Of a stretch of 64,000 nucleotides of DNA, positions 24,474 through 33,100 are shown in pieces (the first letter of the stretch is position 1; every line of letters begins with the position of its first letter). A program made the translations under genes and the position numbers. The stretch is from Streptomyces sp. ASQP_92 (GTDB lineage Bacteria; Actinomycetota; Actinomycetes; Streptomycetales; Streptomycetaceae): positions 186,001 to 250,000 of the forward strand of contig NZ_JAODUA010000010.1 in assembly GCF_025399895.1 (NCBI RefSeq), in the 5' to 3' direction. The notes beneath the pieces are model-generated. The model did no database searches. It saw nothing but the letters and a program-made list of their open reading frames with translations, and had not been told where the DNA came from.

Positions 24474-25982
24474 GTGACCGTCACTGATCTGGTCTCGTAC
24501 GAGGACGCCCTCGCGTCGTACGACCCCGTCATGGGCCTTGAGGTCCATGTCGAACTCGGCACCAAAACCAAGATGTTCTGCGGCTGCTCCACCGAGCTGG
24601 GTGCCGAGCCCAACTCGCAGACCTGCCCCACCTGCCTCGGCCTGCCCGGCTCGCTGCCGGTCGTCAACGCGATCGGCGTCGAGTCGGCCGTCAAGATCGG
24701 TCTCGCGCTGAACTGCGAGATCGCCGAGTGGTGCCGGTTCGCCCGGAAGAACTACTTCTATCCGGACATGCCGAAGAACTTCCAGACCTCGCAGTACGAC
24801 GAGCCGATCGCCTTCAACGGCTATCTGGACGTCCAGCTGGAGGACGGCGAGATCTTCCGCGTGGAGATCGAGCGCGCCCACATGGAGGAGGACACCGGCA
24901 AGTCCACCCACGTCGGTGGCGCGACCGGCCGCATCCACGGCGCCTCGCACTCGCTCCTGGACTACAACCGCGCGGGCATCCCGCTCATCGAGATCGTCAC
25001 CAAGCCGATCGAGGGCGCGGGCGAGCGGGCCCCCGAGGTCGCCAAGGCGTACGTGGCCGAGCTCCGCGAGGTCATCAAGGCGCTCGACGTCTCCGAGGCC
25101 CGCATGGACAAGGGCCAGATGCGCTGCGACGTGAACCTGTCGCTTCGCCCGCACGGCGTCGAGAAGTTCGGCACCCGCTCGGAGACCAAGAACGTCAACT
25201 CGCTGCGCTCCGTGGAGCGGGCGGCACGCTTCGAGATCCAGCGGCACGCGGCCGTGCTGTCGTCGGGCGGCACGATCGTGCAGGAGACCCGTCACTTCCA
25301 CGAGGAGGACGGGTCCACCACCTCGGGCCGTATCAAGGACAACGCCGAGGACTACCGCTACTTCCCCGAGCCGGACCTGGTGCCGGTGGCTCCCGCGCGC
25401 GCGTGGGTCGAGGAACTGCGTGCGGGGCTCCCCGAGATGCCCCGGGTGCGCCGCAACCGGCTCCGTGAGGAGTGGAGCGTCACCGAGCACGACATGCAGT
25501 CGATGCTCAACGCCGGCGCGGTCGACCCGATCGTCGCGACGATCGCGGCCGGGGCGGACGCGGCCGCGGCCCGCAAGTGGTGGATGGGCGAGCTCGCCCG
25601 CAACGCCAACGAGCGGGGCGTCGCGCTCGACGAGCTGCCCGTCACCCCGGAGCAGGTCGCCCGGGTCGCGGCGCTCGTCGCCGCGGGCGACCTCAACGAC
25701 AAGCTGGCGCGCCAGGTCATCGAGGGTGTCCTCGCGGGTGAGGGCGACCCGGACACGGTCGTCGAGAAGCGCGGTCTGAAGGTCGTCTCGGACGAGGGCG
25801 CGCTCGGTGCGGCCGTGGACGAGGCCATCGCGGGCAACGCGGCGATCGCGGACAAGATCCGGGGCGGCAAGGTGCAGGCCGTTGGCGCGCTGGTCGGCGC
25901 GGTCATGAAGACCACGCGCGGTCAGGCGGACGCGGCCCGCGTCAAGGAGCTCATCCTGGAGCGGCTGGGCGTCGAGGGCTAG
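24474..25982 (+). CDS. gatB: Aspartyl/glutamyl-tRNA amidotransferase subunit B
   Basis: 502-residue GatB, the tRNA-binding kinase subunit that activates the misacylated Glu or Asp with ATP before amidation. It begins with the signature VMGLEVHVELGT; zinc-site cysteines are in CGCSTE and CPTCLG; further markers are ADMEEDTGKSTH-type (AHMEEDTGKSTHVGG) and DYNRAGIPLIEIVT. The C-terminal helical and YqeY-like domains (from about residue 330) bind tRNA. GTG at 24474. The operon ends with an intrinsic terminator at 25998-26044. Confidence 0.97.
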   Translation: MTVTDLVSYEDALASYDPVMGLEVHVELGTKTKMFCGCSTELGAEPNSQTCPTCLGLPGSLPVVNAIGVESAVKIGLALNCEIAEWCRFARKNYFYPDMPKNFQTSQYDEPIAFNGYLDVQLEDGEIFRVEIERAHMEEDTGKSTHVGGATGRIHGASHSLLDYNRAGIPLIEIVTKPIEGAGERAPEVAKAYVAELREVIKALDVSEARMDKGQMRCDVNLSLRPHGVEKFGTRSETKNVNSLRSVERAARFEIQRHAAVLSSGGTIVQETRHFHEEDGSTTSGRIKDNAEDYRYFPEPDLVPVAPARAWVEELRAGLPEMPRVRRNRLREEWSVTEHDMQSMLNAGAVDPIVATIAAGADAAAARKWWMGELARNANERGVALDELPVTPEQVARVAALVAAGDLNDKLARQVIEGVLAGEGDPDTVVEKRGLKVVSDEGALGAAVDEAIAGNAAIADKIRGGKVQAVGALVGAVMKTTRGQADAARVKELILERLGVEG

Positions 25983-25997
25983 CCCTTCGATCCCGTG

Positions 25998-26044
25998 AAG
26001 GGGCGGCTGCCACCGGTGAGTTGACCGGGGTGGCCGCCCTTTTG
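25998..26044 (+). terminator. Intrinsic terminator of the gatCAB operon
   Basis: Arms AAGGGGCGGCTGCCACCGGT and ACCGGGGTGGCCGCCCTT pair with small bulges around a GAGTTG loop, and end in CCCTTTTG. Fifteen bases after the gatB stop. Confidence 0.8.
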
Positions 26045-26089
26045 TGATCCCCACCCCGCCCCTTCCCGAGACCCTCCGGGGGTGTGGGG

Positions 26090-26622
26090 GTGCCGACCGT
26101 TTCCTGGGGCTCCGACTCAGACCCCGTAACGCGCCTGAACGGCGCTCGTCCTCAAACTCCCCCAAGGCCTTAAGGGCCAGGGGGGACCCCCATGACAGGC
26201 TGAAGGTGCCCCCGCACCGAGTCGTCAAGGGCCGCGGGGCTGTCCCATACATGCGGCTCCGCCGCGCGGGCGCGACAAGCGACTTCGACCCGCGGGCCGA
26301 GGGGCCTTTAGGGGCGAGGGGCTGTGCCATATATGCGGCTCCGCCGCCTGGGCGCGACAAGCGACTTCGACCCGCGGGCCCAAGGGCCTTTAGGGGCGCG
26401 GGGAACTGCGCGACCAGCCACGCACGGTCCGCAGATGAGAAGGCATTTTGCCGGCACGGTCCGCAGGAACGGGAGGAGTTGGGGGCGCGGGGAACTGCGC
26501 AAAAAAGGGGGGCCGCCGTGCCGGGCGGGGTTAGGGGCGCGGGGAACTGCGCGACCAGCCACGCACGGTCGCAGGAGCAAGAGGAGTTGGGGGCGCGGGG
26601 AACTGCGCAAAAAGGGGGCGGG
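26090..26622. repeat. Interspersed repeat cluster of two families between gatB and a phospholipase C gene
   Basis: This 767-base gap holds (i) CTGGGGCTCCGACTCAGACC with CTCAAAC, (ii) CCCAAGGCCTTAAGGGCCAG and GGGGGGACCCCCATGAC at 26158-26199, nearly identical to 61219-61260, (iii) two 82-base units (about 26231-26312 and 26313-26394) containing ATGCGGCTCCGCCGC and GCGACTTCGACCCGCGGGCC, and (iv) four copies of GGGGCGCGGGGAACTGCGCG starting at 26393, 26482, 26534 and 26590. Frames are open through it but no ribosome site or conserved protein is seen. The remaining bases to 26749 contain nothing else recognisable. Confidence 0.82.
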
Positions 26623-26749
26623 CCGCAGGGGCGGGGCGTTGGGGGTGGGAACCGGCGGCGTTCATCCCGGGGCCGGGGCGGGGCCTTCTCGTGGACACCC
26701 CGGGTCGCTAGCGTTCCCCGAAACCTTTCACACGGCCCGGGAGGCCCAC

Positions 26750-28873
26750 TTGCCCACGGACAACGCAGACGGCGGGATTTCACGGCGACGACTCTTCGCG
26801 CTGGGCGGAGGCGCCCTCGGCGCCGCCGCGGCCGGCTCGTTGCTGCCGCCGTCGTTGCAGTCGGCGATGGCCGCAGGACCGCCGGCCGGAGGGCTGAGCG
26901 CGGTCAAGCACGTCGTGATCCTCATGCAGGAGAACCGGTCCTTCGACCACTACTTCGGCACGCTGCGCGGTGTGCGCGGCTTCGGCGACCGCAACGCCCT
27001 CCAACTCCCCGGCAAGAAGCCGGTGTTCGAGCAGCCGGGGCCGCTCGGCAGCACCGTCCTGCCCTTCCCCGTGCGCGGGGCCGCCGCGGCCCAGCACAAG
27101 GACCTCCAGTACATAGGCGCCCTCGACCACTCCTGGAGCGGCGGCGCCAAGGCCTGGAACGGCGGTTGGATGGACAACTGGGTGTCCGCCAAGACCTCGG
27201 CGACGATGGCGTACTACGACCGGCAGGACATCCCGCTGCACTACGAGCTCGCCGACACCTTCACCGTCTGCGACGCCTACCACTCCTCCATCCACAGCTC
27301 CACCAGCCCCAACCGCAACCACCTGTGGAGCGGGAAGACGGGCTTCGAGCCGAACGGGCAGCGGGCCGTCGGCAACGACGCGTACGACGAGGGCACCCAC
27401 CCCGGGTACGACTGGGGGACCTACGCCGAGCGGCTGGAGAAGGCCGGGCGGAGCTGGAAGACGTACACCGAGTGGGAGAACTTCACCGACAACCAGATCG
27501 AGTTCTTCACCACCTTCAAGGCGATCGCGCGCAAGGCCCTGGCCAAGACCGGCGGCCACACCTTCATGGAGTCCTTCTACTCCGCTGTACGCGACACCAC
27601 CGACAACGCCGAGCGTCAGAGGCTCCTCGGCCTGCTCGATCAGGGCGTGGCCACGCTCACCAAGGCCGAACGCAGCCTGTTCGAGCGGGGGTTGAGGCGG
27701 GTCCCGACCGGCACGCTGGCCGACGCCTTCGGCAAGGACGTAGCCGCCGGTACGCTGCCCGAGGTCTCCTATCTGGTGCCCTCCGCGCTCGACTCCGAGC
27801 ACCCCAGCGTCTCCTCGCCCGTGCACAGCGCCACCATCGTCTACAAGGTGCTGGACGCGCTCGGCAAGCACCCCGACGTCTGGCGGCACACCGTCGTCCT
27901 CATCAACTACGACGAGAACGACGGCTTCTTCGACCACGTCCCGCCGCCCGTCGCGCCCCCCGAGGTGACCGACGAGCAGTGGCAGGGCAAGCCCACCGGG
28001 CTCGGCGCGCGGGTGCCGATGCTGGTCGTCTCGCCGTGGAGCGTCGGCGGCTACGTCTGCTCCGAGGTCTTCGACCACACCTCCGTGATCCGCTTCCTGG
28101 AGCGCTGGACCGGGGTGCGCGAGCCCAACATCAGCGCCTGGCGGCGCACCGTGGCCGGCGATCTGACCTCCGCCTTCGACTTCAAGCGCGGCAGGCCGCA
28201 GCCCGCGGTCGCCCGGCCGGGGCCCATCCCGCCGCTGAGCGGCCGCTGGCGGCCCGAGCCGCCCGCCCAGCAGCGCATGCCCGTCCAGGAGGAGGGCACC
28301 CGGCCCGCCCGGCCGCTGCCCTACCGGCCGGACGCGCACGCGAAGGTGGTGGACGGCGCGCTCCAGGTGCAGCTCAGCAACACCGGCCCAGCCAGCGCCC
28401 ACTTCGCGCTCTATCCGTACGCCAAGGAGTTCGCCGGGCCGCAGCACAAGGACGTAAGGGGCAAGGCGCAATGGAGTGTGCCCCTTACTGGTGGCACTGG
28501 CGGCGCCTACAGGTTCACGATCACCGGGCCGAACGGGTTCCGGCGCGAGTTCGAGGGCGCCGGGGCCACCGACGCCGCCGAGGTGACCACCTACCTCGAC
28601 CACCACGACCGCGATGTGCATCTGACGCTGCGCAACCGGGGCCGTCGGCCCGTCACGTTCGTCGTGCGGCCGCTCGGCTACGCCGACGAGGCCGATGTGC
28701 GCGACTGGAGGCGGACCGTCACGGTCAAGCCGGGACGCAGCCGCACCGTGGTGCACTCCGCCGCCGACGCGCACGGCTGGTACGACCTCGAAGTGACCGC
28801 GGACGACGGCGCCGGCTTCCGCAGGCGGTTGATGGGCCACATCGAGAACGGCCGCCCGAGCGTCTCCGGCTGA
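26750..28873 (+). CDS. Tat-exported phospholipase C (phosphocholine-type phosphoesterase family)
   Basis: Secreted phospholipase C of the acid phosphatase/PC-PLC superfamily (Phosphoesterase domain), 707 residues. Tat signal SRRRLFALGGGALGAAAAG near residue 10. Catalytic-domain motifs: VVILMQENRSFDHYFG (about residues 55-70), GVRGFGDR, NHLWSGK and INYDENDGFFDHVPPP. Two C-terminal beta repeats of the DUF756 type follow (from ~residue 520). The TTG at 26750 is chosen because GGGAGG lies just upstream, there is no suitable ATG, and it places the Tat motif at the N-terminus. A second, divergent paralogue is at 54339-56381. Possible lipid specificity (PC, PE or sphingomyelin) cannot be read from sequence. 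Confidence 0.9.
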   Translation: MPTDNADGGISRRRLFALGGGALGAAAAGSLLPPSLQSAMAAGPPAGGLSAVKHVVILMQENRSFDHYFGTLRGVRGFGDRNALQLPGKKPVFEQPGPLGSTVLPFPVRGAAAAQHKDLQYIGALDHSWSGGAKAWNGGWMDNWVSAKTSATMAYYDRQDIPLHYELADTFTVCDAYHSSIHSSTSPNRNHLWSGKTGFEPNGQRAVGNDAYDEGTHPGYDWGTYAERLEKAGRSWKTYTEWENFTDNQIEFFTTFKAIARKALAKTGGHTFMESFYSAVRDTTDNAERQRLLGLLDQGVATLTKAERSLFERGLRRVPTGTLADAFGKDVAAGTLPEVSYLVPSALDSEHPSVSSPVHSATIVYKVLDALGKHPDVWRHTVVLINYDENDGFFDHVPPPVAPPEVTDEQWQGKPTGLGARVPMLVVSPWSVGGYVCSEVFDHTSVIRFLERWTGVREPNISAWRRTVAGDLTSAFDFKRGRPQPAVARPGPIPPLSGRWRPEPPAQQRMPVQEEGTRPARPLPYRPDAHAKVVDGALQVQLSNTGPASAHFALYPYAKEFAGPQHKDVRGKAQWSVPLTGGTGGAYRFTITGPNGFRREFEGAGATDAAEVTTYLDHHDRDVHLTLRNRGRRPVTFVVRPLGYADEADVRDWRRTVTVKPGRSRTVVHSAADAHGWYDLEVTADDGAGFRRRLMGHIENGRPSVSG

Positions 28874-28949
28874 CCCCGGCGAGCGGGGCACCCCCGACAC
28901 GGCCTGTGAGTAAGGCCACGAAAGGGACAAACGATCACTATTGGCTGCC

Positions 28950-28987
28950 AGAGTGGCTGACGCGCGGATCGCGCGCGTCTCCACTCT
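28950..28987. promoter_or_regulatory. Long inverted repeat upstream of the MMPL gene
   Basis: AGAGTGG (28950-28956) pairs with CCACTCT (28981-28987), and GACGCGCG (28959-28966) with CGCGCGTC (28972-28979), leaving a GATCG loop and a small bulge: 15 base pairs. It lies 50 bases before the TTG start at 29038 and 77 after the phospholipase stop. No U-run follows, so it may be an operator or 5'-leader hairpin; a Streptomyces-style terminator is the alternative. Confidence 0.6.
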
Positions 28988-29037
28988 GTGCGGGCTGTTC
29001 CCGGTAGAAGAGCCACAAGTCATCCGGGAGCACTCTG

Positions 29038-31242
29038 TTGGCCGCCCTCGCGCGCTGGTGCGTCAGGCACCGCCTCGTCGCCGTACTGCTCTGGCTCCTC
29101 GCGCTCGGTGCCACCACGGCCGGCGCCGCGGTGGCCGGGTCCGCGTTCTCCAACGACTACGAGGTCCCCGGCACCGAGTCCGGCCGGGCGAGCGCCCTGC
29201 TGGACGCCGCGTTCCACGGCCGGGGCGGCGACACCGACACGATCGTCTGGCACACCGCGTCCGGTTCGGTCCGTGACCCCGGCGTACGACAGACGATGGA
29301 ACGCACCCTCGGGCAGGTGGCCGAACTGCCCGGCGTCGCCTGGGTGTCCGGCCCCTACGGCGCCGAGGGCGCGGCGCGCATCAGCGCCGACGGGCGTACC
29401 GCGTACGCGGCGGTCACCTTCGCGGAGCAGGCCGACGACATTCCCGGGGCCCAGGTCCGCGCGGTCGTCGACACGGTGGGCGCCGCCCGCTCCACCTCCC
29501 TCGACATCGCTCTGGGCGGCAGCGCGGTCGGGCTCACCGAAGCACCCTCCGCGCACCTCAGCGAGGTCGTCGGCGTGGTGGTCGCGGCCCTCGTCCTGTT
29601 CCTCGCCTTCGGCTCGTTCGCCGCGAGTCTGCTGCCCATCGCGACCGCCCTGATCGGCGTCGGCACCGCGTACGCGGGCATCTCCCTGCTCGGCCACGTC
29701 CTGACCGTCGCCGACTTCGCGCCCATGCTCGGCGTGCTCATCGGGCTCGGCGTCGGCATCGACTACGCCCTGTTCATCGTGGTCCGGCACCGGCGCGGAC
29801 TGCGCGGGGGACTGGGCGTCGACGAGGCGGCCCGCGCCGCGGTCGCCACCACCGGACGCGCCGTCGTCTTCGCCGGGGCGACCGTGTGCATCGCGCTGCT
29901 CGGCATGCTGGTGCTGCGCCTGAGCTTCCTCAACGGCGTCGCCGTCGCGGCCTGCCTCACCGTCGTCCTGACCGTCGCCGCCTCCGTCACCCTGCTGCCC
30001 GCGCTGCTCTCGTACATCGGGATGCGCGCGCTGAGCCGCCGCGAGCGCCGAAGCCTCGCCGCTCACGGGCCGCGGCCCGAGCCGCCCGCCGGGTTCGCCG
30101 CCCGCTGGTCCGCGTTCGTGGAGCGCCACCCCAAGCTGCTCGGCACGGCCGCGGCCGGCGTGATGCTCGTCCTCGCGCTGCCCGCGCTCTCCCTGCACCT
30201 CGGCACCTCCGACCAGGGCAACAACCCCGCGAAATCGACCACGCGGCAGGCCTATGACCTCCTCGCGGAGGGCTTCGGAGCGGGCGTCAACGGGCCGTTG
30301 ACCGTGGTCGCCGAACTCCAGGGCCCCACCGACCGGCTCGCCATGGACCGGCTGCCCGACGTGCTGCGCGCCACCGGCGGCGTCGCCTGGGTGAGCCCGG
30401 TGACGTACAACGGCAGTGGCAGCACCGCCGTCCTGACCGTCGTGCCGGACTCCGCGCCCCAGTCGCGCGACACCAGCGACCTCGTCGACCGGCTGCGGCA
30501 CGACGTGCTGCCGGCGGCCGAGCGGGGCAGCTCCCTGACGGCGCACGTCGGCGGGGTGACCGCGAGTTACGACGACTTCGCGGCGGTCATCGTCGGGAAA
30601 CTCCCGCTGTTCGTCGGCGTGGTGATCACTTTGGGCTGCCTCCTGCTGCTGCTCGCCTTCCGCTCGATCGGCATCCCGCTCAAGGCCGCCGTGATGAACG
30701 TGATGGCGGTGGCCTCCGCGTTCGGCATCGTCGTCGCCGTCTTCCAGTGGGGCTGGGGCAGCGAGCTCCTGGGGCTCGGCCGGTCCGGACCGATCGAACC
30801 GTTCCTGCCCGTGATCATGGTCTCGGTGCTCTTCGGTCTGTCCATGGACTACCAGGTGTTCCTGGTCAGTCGCATGTACGAGGAGTGGCTGGAGACCGGC
30901 GACAACCGGCGGGCGGTGCGGGTGGGCCTCGCCGAGACCAGCCGCGTGATCAACTCCGCGGCCGTGATCATGATTTCGGTCTTCCTCGCGTTCGTGCTCA
31001 GCGGGGACCGGGTGATCGCCATGTTCGGCATCGGCCTCGCGGCGGCCGTCGCCCTCGACGCGTTCGTCCTGCGCACCCTGCTCGTGCCCGCCCTCATGCA
31101 TCTGCTCGGCGGCGCCAACTGGTGGCTGCCCGCCCGCCTGGAGCGATGGCTGCCCAGGATCGGCATCGAGGCGCCCGCGGGTCCCCGTGCGAGGATTCCG
31201 GAGCCGTCGGCGGCCGAGCGGGCCGACCACCTCGTGCCGTAG
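29038..31242 (+). CDS. MMPL-family RND transporter
   Basis: 734-residue inner-membrane exporter of the MmpL/RND family, which in actinobacteria moves lipids and lipophilic compounds using the proton gradient. One N-terminal membrane helix (residues 10-28), a large external loop, five helices (about 175-340), a second loop and five more helices (about 520-700) give the duplicated RND layout. Proton-relay motif: GVGIDYALFIVVRHRRGL in the first half and GLSMDYQVFLVSRMYEEW in the second. TTG at 29038 has GGGAG seven bases upstream. Preceded by a 38-base inverted repeat; followed closely by a GNAT gene. Cargo is unknown. Confidence 0.92.
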   Translation: MAALARWCVRHRLVAVLLWLLALGATTAGAAVAGSAFSNDYEVPGTESGRASALLDAAFHGRGGDTDTIVWHTASGSVRDPGVRQTMERTLGQVAELPGVAWVSGPYGAEGAARISADGRTAYAAVTFAEQADDIPGAQVRAVVDTVGAARSTSLDIALGGSAVGLTEAPSAHLSEVVGVVVAALVLFLAFGSFAASLLPIATALIGVGTAYAGISLLGHVLTVADFAPMLGVLIGLGVGIDYALFIVVRHRRGLRGGLGVDEAARAAVATTGRAVVFAGATVCIALLGMLVLRLSFLNGVAVAACLTVVLTVAASVTLLPALLSYIGMRALSRRERRSLAAHGPRPEPPAGFAARWSAFVERHPKLLGTAAAGVMLVLALPALSLHLGTSDQGNNPAKSTTRQAYDLLAEGFGAGVNGPLTVVAELQGPTDRLAMDRLPDVLRATGGVAWVSPVTYNGSGSTAVLTVVPDSAPQSRDTSDLVDRLRHDVLPAAERGSSLTAHVGGVTASYDDFAAVIVGKLPLFVGVVITLGCLLLLLAFRSIGIPLKAAVMNVMAVASAFGIVVAVFQWGWGSELLGLGRSGPIEPFLPVIMVSVLFGLSMDYQVFLVSRMYEEWLETGDNRRAVRVGLAETSRVINSAAVIMISVFLAFVLSGDRVIAMFGIGLAAAVALDAFVLRTLLVPALMHLLGGANWWLPARLERWLPRIGIEAPAGPRARIPEPSAAERADHLVP

Positions 31243-31276
31243 CGGGCACGCGTACGCAGCAGCCAAAGGAGCGGGG

Positions 31277-31846
31277 ATGTTCGCAGTATCACTGGGCGAC
31301 GACGGGGCGGAGCTCCGCCCCCTGGAGCCGTGGCAGGCCGGGGAATTCCTCACCCACATGGACCGGGGGCGGGAGTTCATCGGCACCCATATCGCGCTGC
31401 CCGACTTCGTCACCGACCCGGTCTCGGCCCGCGCCTACCTCCAGGGCTACGCGGACAAGACGGCAGCCGACACCGGGCGCCTGTACGGCATCTGGCTCGA
31501 CGGCACCCTGGTCGGCGGCGTGCTGTTCCGGATCTTCGAAGCGGCGCAGGGCACCTGTGAGGTCGGCTGCTGGCTGGAGCCGGCGGCGGTCGGACGCGGC
31601 CTGATCACCCGCGCGATCTCCGTGCTGATCGACTGGGCCGTGGACGTGCGCGGCATGCACCGCGTCGAGTGGGTGGCCTCCGCCGAGAACACCCCCAGCA
31701 TCAACGTCGCCAAGCGGCTCGGCATGACCCGGGACGGGGTGCGCCGCGAGAGCTACCTCTACCGAGGGGTGCGCCACGACAGCGAGATCTGGGCCGTGCT
31801 GGCCGACGAGTGGCGGGCGGCACGGGCGGCGCGGGCGGCGCGCTGA
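31277..31846 (+). CDS. GNAT-family N-acetyltransferase, RimJ/RimL type
   Basis: 189 residues. RimL-like acetyltransferase using acetyl-CoA: LRPLEPWQAGEFLTHMDRGREFI at the start, VGCWLEPAAVGRGLITRAI (acetyl-CoA binding, ~residue 100) and RVEWVASAENTPSINVAKRLGM with the conserved ENxxSxxVxxKLGF-like block. Substrate could be a protein N-terminus or a small amine; not determinable here. ATG at 31277 has AAAGGA six bases upstream. Lies 34 bases after the MMPL gene and may be co-transcribed. The C-terminus ends in an Arg-Ala run (WRAARAARAAR) that merges with repetitive DNA. Confidence 0.88.
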   Translation: MFAVSLGDDGAELRPLEPWQAGEFLTHMDRGREFIGTHIALPDFVTDPVSARAYLQGYADKTAADTGRLYGIWLDGTLVGGVLFRIFEAAQGTCEVGCWLEPAAVGRGLITRAISVLIDWAVDVRGMHRVEWVASAENTPSINVAKRLGMTRDGVRRESYLYRGVRHDSEIWAVLADEWRAARAARAAR

Positions 31847-31852
31847 GCGCGT

Positions 31853-31958
31853 GGACAGTGCGGGCGAGCGGCGCGAACGGGGCGGGCGGGCGTCGGACAG
31901 TGCGGGCGAGCGGCGCGCGAACGGGGCGGGCGGGCGGCGGGCAGTGCGGGCGGGGCGT
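31853..31958. repeat. Short tandem repeat (~42-44 bases), two and a half copies
   Basis: Units starting GGACAGTGCGGGCGAGCGGC at 31853 and 31895 and a truncated third (GGCAGTGCGGGCGG) near 31939. Each ends in GCGAACGGGGCGGGCGGGCG. The block directly follows the GNAT stop and precedes the promoter of the next gene. Confidence 0.75.
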
Positions 31959-31965
31959 TAAGGAA

Positions 31966-32000
31966 GCTCTCAGCGGGCTCTCAGAAACGGCACCTAGCGT
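31966..32000 (+). promoter_or_regulatory. Direct repeats GCTCTCAG x2 and -10 box before the membrane-protein gene
   Basis: GCTCTCAG at 31966-31973 and 31977-31984 are 11 bases apart, one helical turn, as in sites for OmpR/PhoB-family response regulators; CTCA-type repeats are also what I recall for mycobacterial MprA. TAGCGT at 31995-32000 can be the -10 box, seven bases before the ATG. Observation of the repeats is direct; the regulator is inferred. Confidence 0.45.
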
Positions 32001-32007
32001 GCCCGGC

Positions 32008-32649
32008 ATGAACGCCACCCCCGCCACGCCGAAGACCGACGCGAAGACCGACGCGAAGACCGACGCCGAGACCGCGCCCAAGGACGCCTCCACCGAGCGC
32101 GCGTCCACGCAGGGGGCAGTGACCACCGAGCCCGTCGTCGACACCCCCGAGGCCCCCGACATCGAGGACGCCCCGCTCGACGACGGCCTGGAGGACCGGG
32201 ACCCGCGCGACGACGAGGACGGACTCGACGCGGAGGCCGCCCCCGCCCGGGCCGGGTTCGGCGCGGGCGCCGCGGCCGTCGTCTCGGGCGCGCTCGGCGC
32301 GGTGTCGCTGAGCGGCACCTGGATGGGCAAGACGCTCTCCGAACGGGCCACCCTGATCGGCCAGATCAAGACCTCCCAGGGCGGTACCGCGGCCGAGCAG
32401 ATCCAGCAGATCTACGGCAACTCCTGGCACACCACCGCCCTGGTCAACGGCGTCTTCGCGCTGCTCGCCCTGGTCGTCGGCGCGGTCGTGCTCGCCCGGC
32501 CCGCCTTCGGGACGCCGGGCCGTTCCGAGCAGCCCGGGTGGGTCAGGGCCGTCGCCCTGGCCGGAGTGGTCCTCGGCGTCATCGGCCTGCTGATCTCGGC
32601 CGGCATGTACCTCGACCTCTTCGCGGCGCTGCCCAGCACCAAGGGCTGA
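32008..32649 (+). CDS. Membrane protein with acidic cytoplasmic N-terminus, unrecognised
   Basis: 213 residues. Residues 1-80 are disordered and strongly acidic, with three TDAK repeats (KTDAKTDAKTDAETA) and a DE-rich stretch. Then follow a hydrophobic segment (AGFGAGAAAVVSGALGAVSLSGTWM), an extracytoplasmic loop with AEQIQQIYGNSWHT, and two more membrane helices (ALVNGVFALLALVVGAVVLA and VALAGVVLGVIGLLISAGMYLDLF). No enzyme motif. The direct-repeat promoter (31966-31984) suggests two-component control, perhaps an envelope-stress role, but this is a guess. ATG 32008 is seven bases after a TAGCGT box, with no ribosome site. Confidence 0.8.
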   Translation: MNATPATPKTDAKTDAKTDAETAPKDASTERASTQGAVTTEPVVDTPEAPDIEDAPLDDGLEDRDPRDDEDGLDAEAAPARAGFGAGAAAVVSGALGAVSLSGTWMGKTLSERATLIGQIKTSQGGTAAEQIQQIYGNSWHTTALVNGVFALLALVVGAVVLARPAFGTPGRSEQPGWVRAVALAGVVLGVIGLLISAGMYLDLFAALPSTKG

Positions 32650-32661
32650 GGCACCCGGCGC

Positions 32662-32725
32662 CCGCCTAAGGCGTCGACACCCCCGCCTTAGGCGGCCGCG
32701 GTCCACCATGCGGACCGCCTAAGGC
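32662..32725. promoter_or_regulatory. Three phased copies of CCGCCTWAGGC
   Basis: CCGCCTAAGGC at 32662-32672, CCGCCTTAGGC at 32683-32693 (within the perfect palindrome CCGCCTTAGGCGG, 32683-32695) and CCGCCTAAGGC at 32715-32725. Start-to-start distances are 21 and 32 bases, close to two and three DNA turns, so all three face the same side. They precede the 58-residue protein gene at 32864. Probable operator array for an unknown dimeric regulator. Confidence 0.5.
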
Positions 32726-32863
32726 ACCGCCTCCTTACAGATGCGGCACTCTCCCCATGCGCGGGAGGCCCCTGGGAGACGAGAGTTGAGGCATCGCAAG
32801 GGGCCCGGAACACCGGGCCGAAGCGAAGCGCCTCGACCGGGGCCACACCCAAGGAGTGCCGAG

Positions 32864-33040
32864 ATGTTCGACTACGAGATGCACAAGACCCACGAGGCCG
32901 AGCTGCTGCGCCGCGCCGACCGGGAGCGCCTGGTCGGCCAGGCCCGCCGGGCGGCCCGCCGCTTCGGCCGCCGCAGTGGCGACAACGGGCCGGAGGGGCC
33001 GGTGAGTTCACCGAGGAACCGGTTCGTACGGGCCGCCTGA
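32864..33040 (+). CDS. Small basic protein, 58 residues
   Basis: Unrecognised. From ATG 32864 with AAGGAG eight bases upstream it encodes MFDYEMHKTHEAELLRRADR followed by RERLVGQARRAARRFGRR and a basic tail. The first 40 residues should form one amphipathic, highly charged helix; the Arg-rich end could bind nucleic acid or a membrane. The pattern MFDYEMHKxRxAELxR is one I associate with small conserved streptomycete proteins, but no function is known to me. Preceded by the phased CCGCCTWAGGC array. Confidence 0.72.
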   Translation: MFDYEMHKTHEAELLRRADRERLVGQARRAARRFGRRSGDNGPEGPVSSPRNRFVRAA

Positions 33041-33100
33041 CGCCCGGCCGCCCGCGATGACCACCACCCCGCCCCGCCCCGATACCACCCGGCCGCCGCG

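Noticed and set aside
26044..26749. Protein-coding gene in the gap after gatB
   Set aside because: Open frames are made of repeat copies, with in-phase ATGs inside the repeated ATGCGGCTCCGCCGC unit and no RBS.
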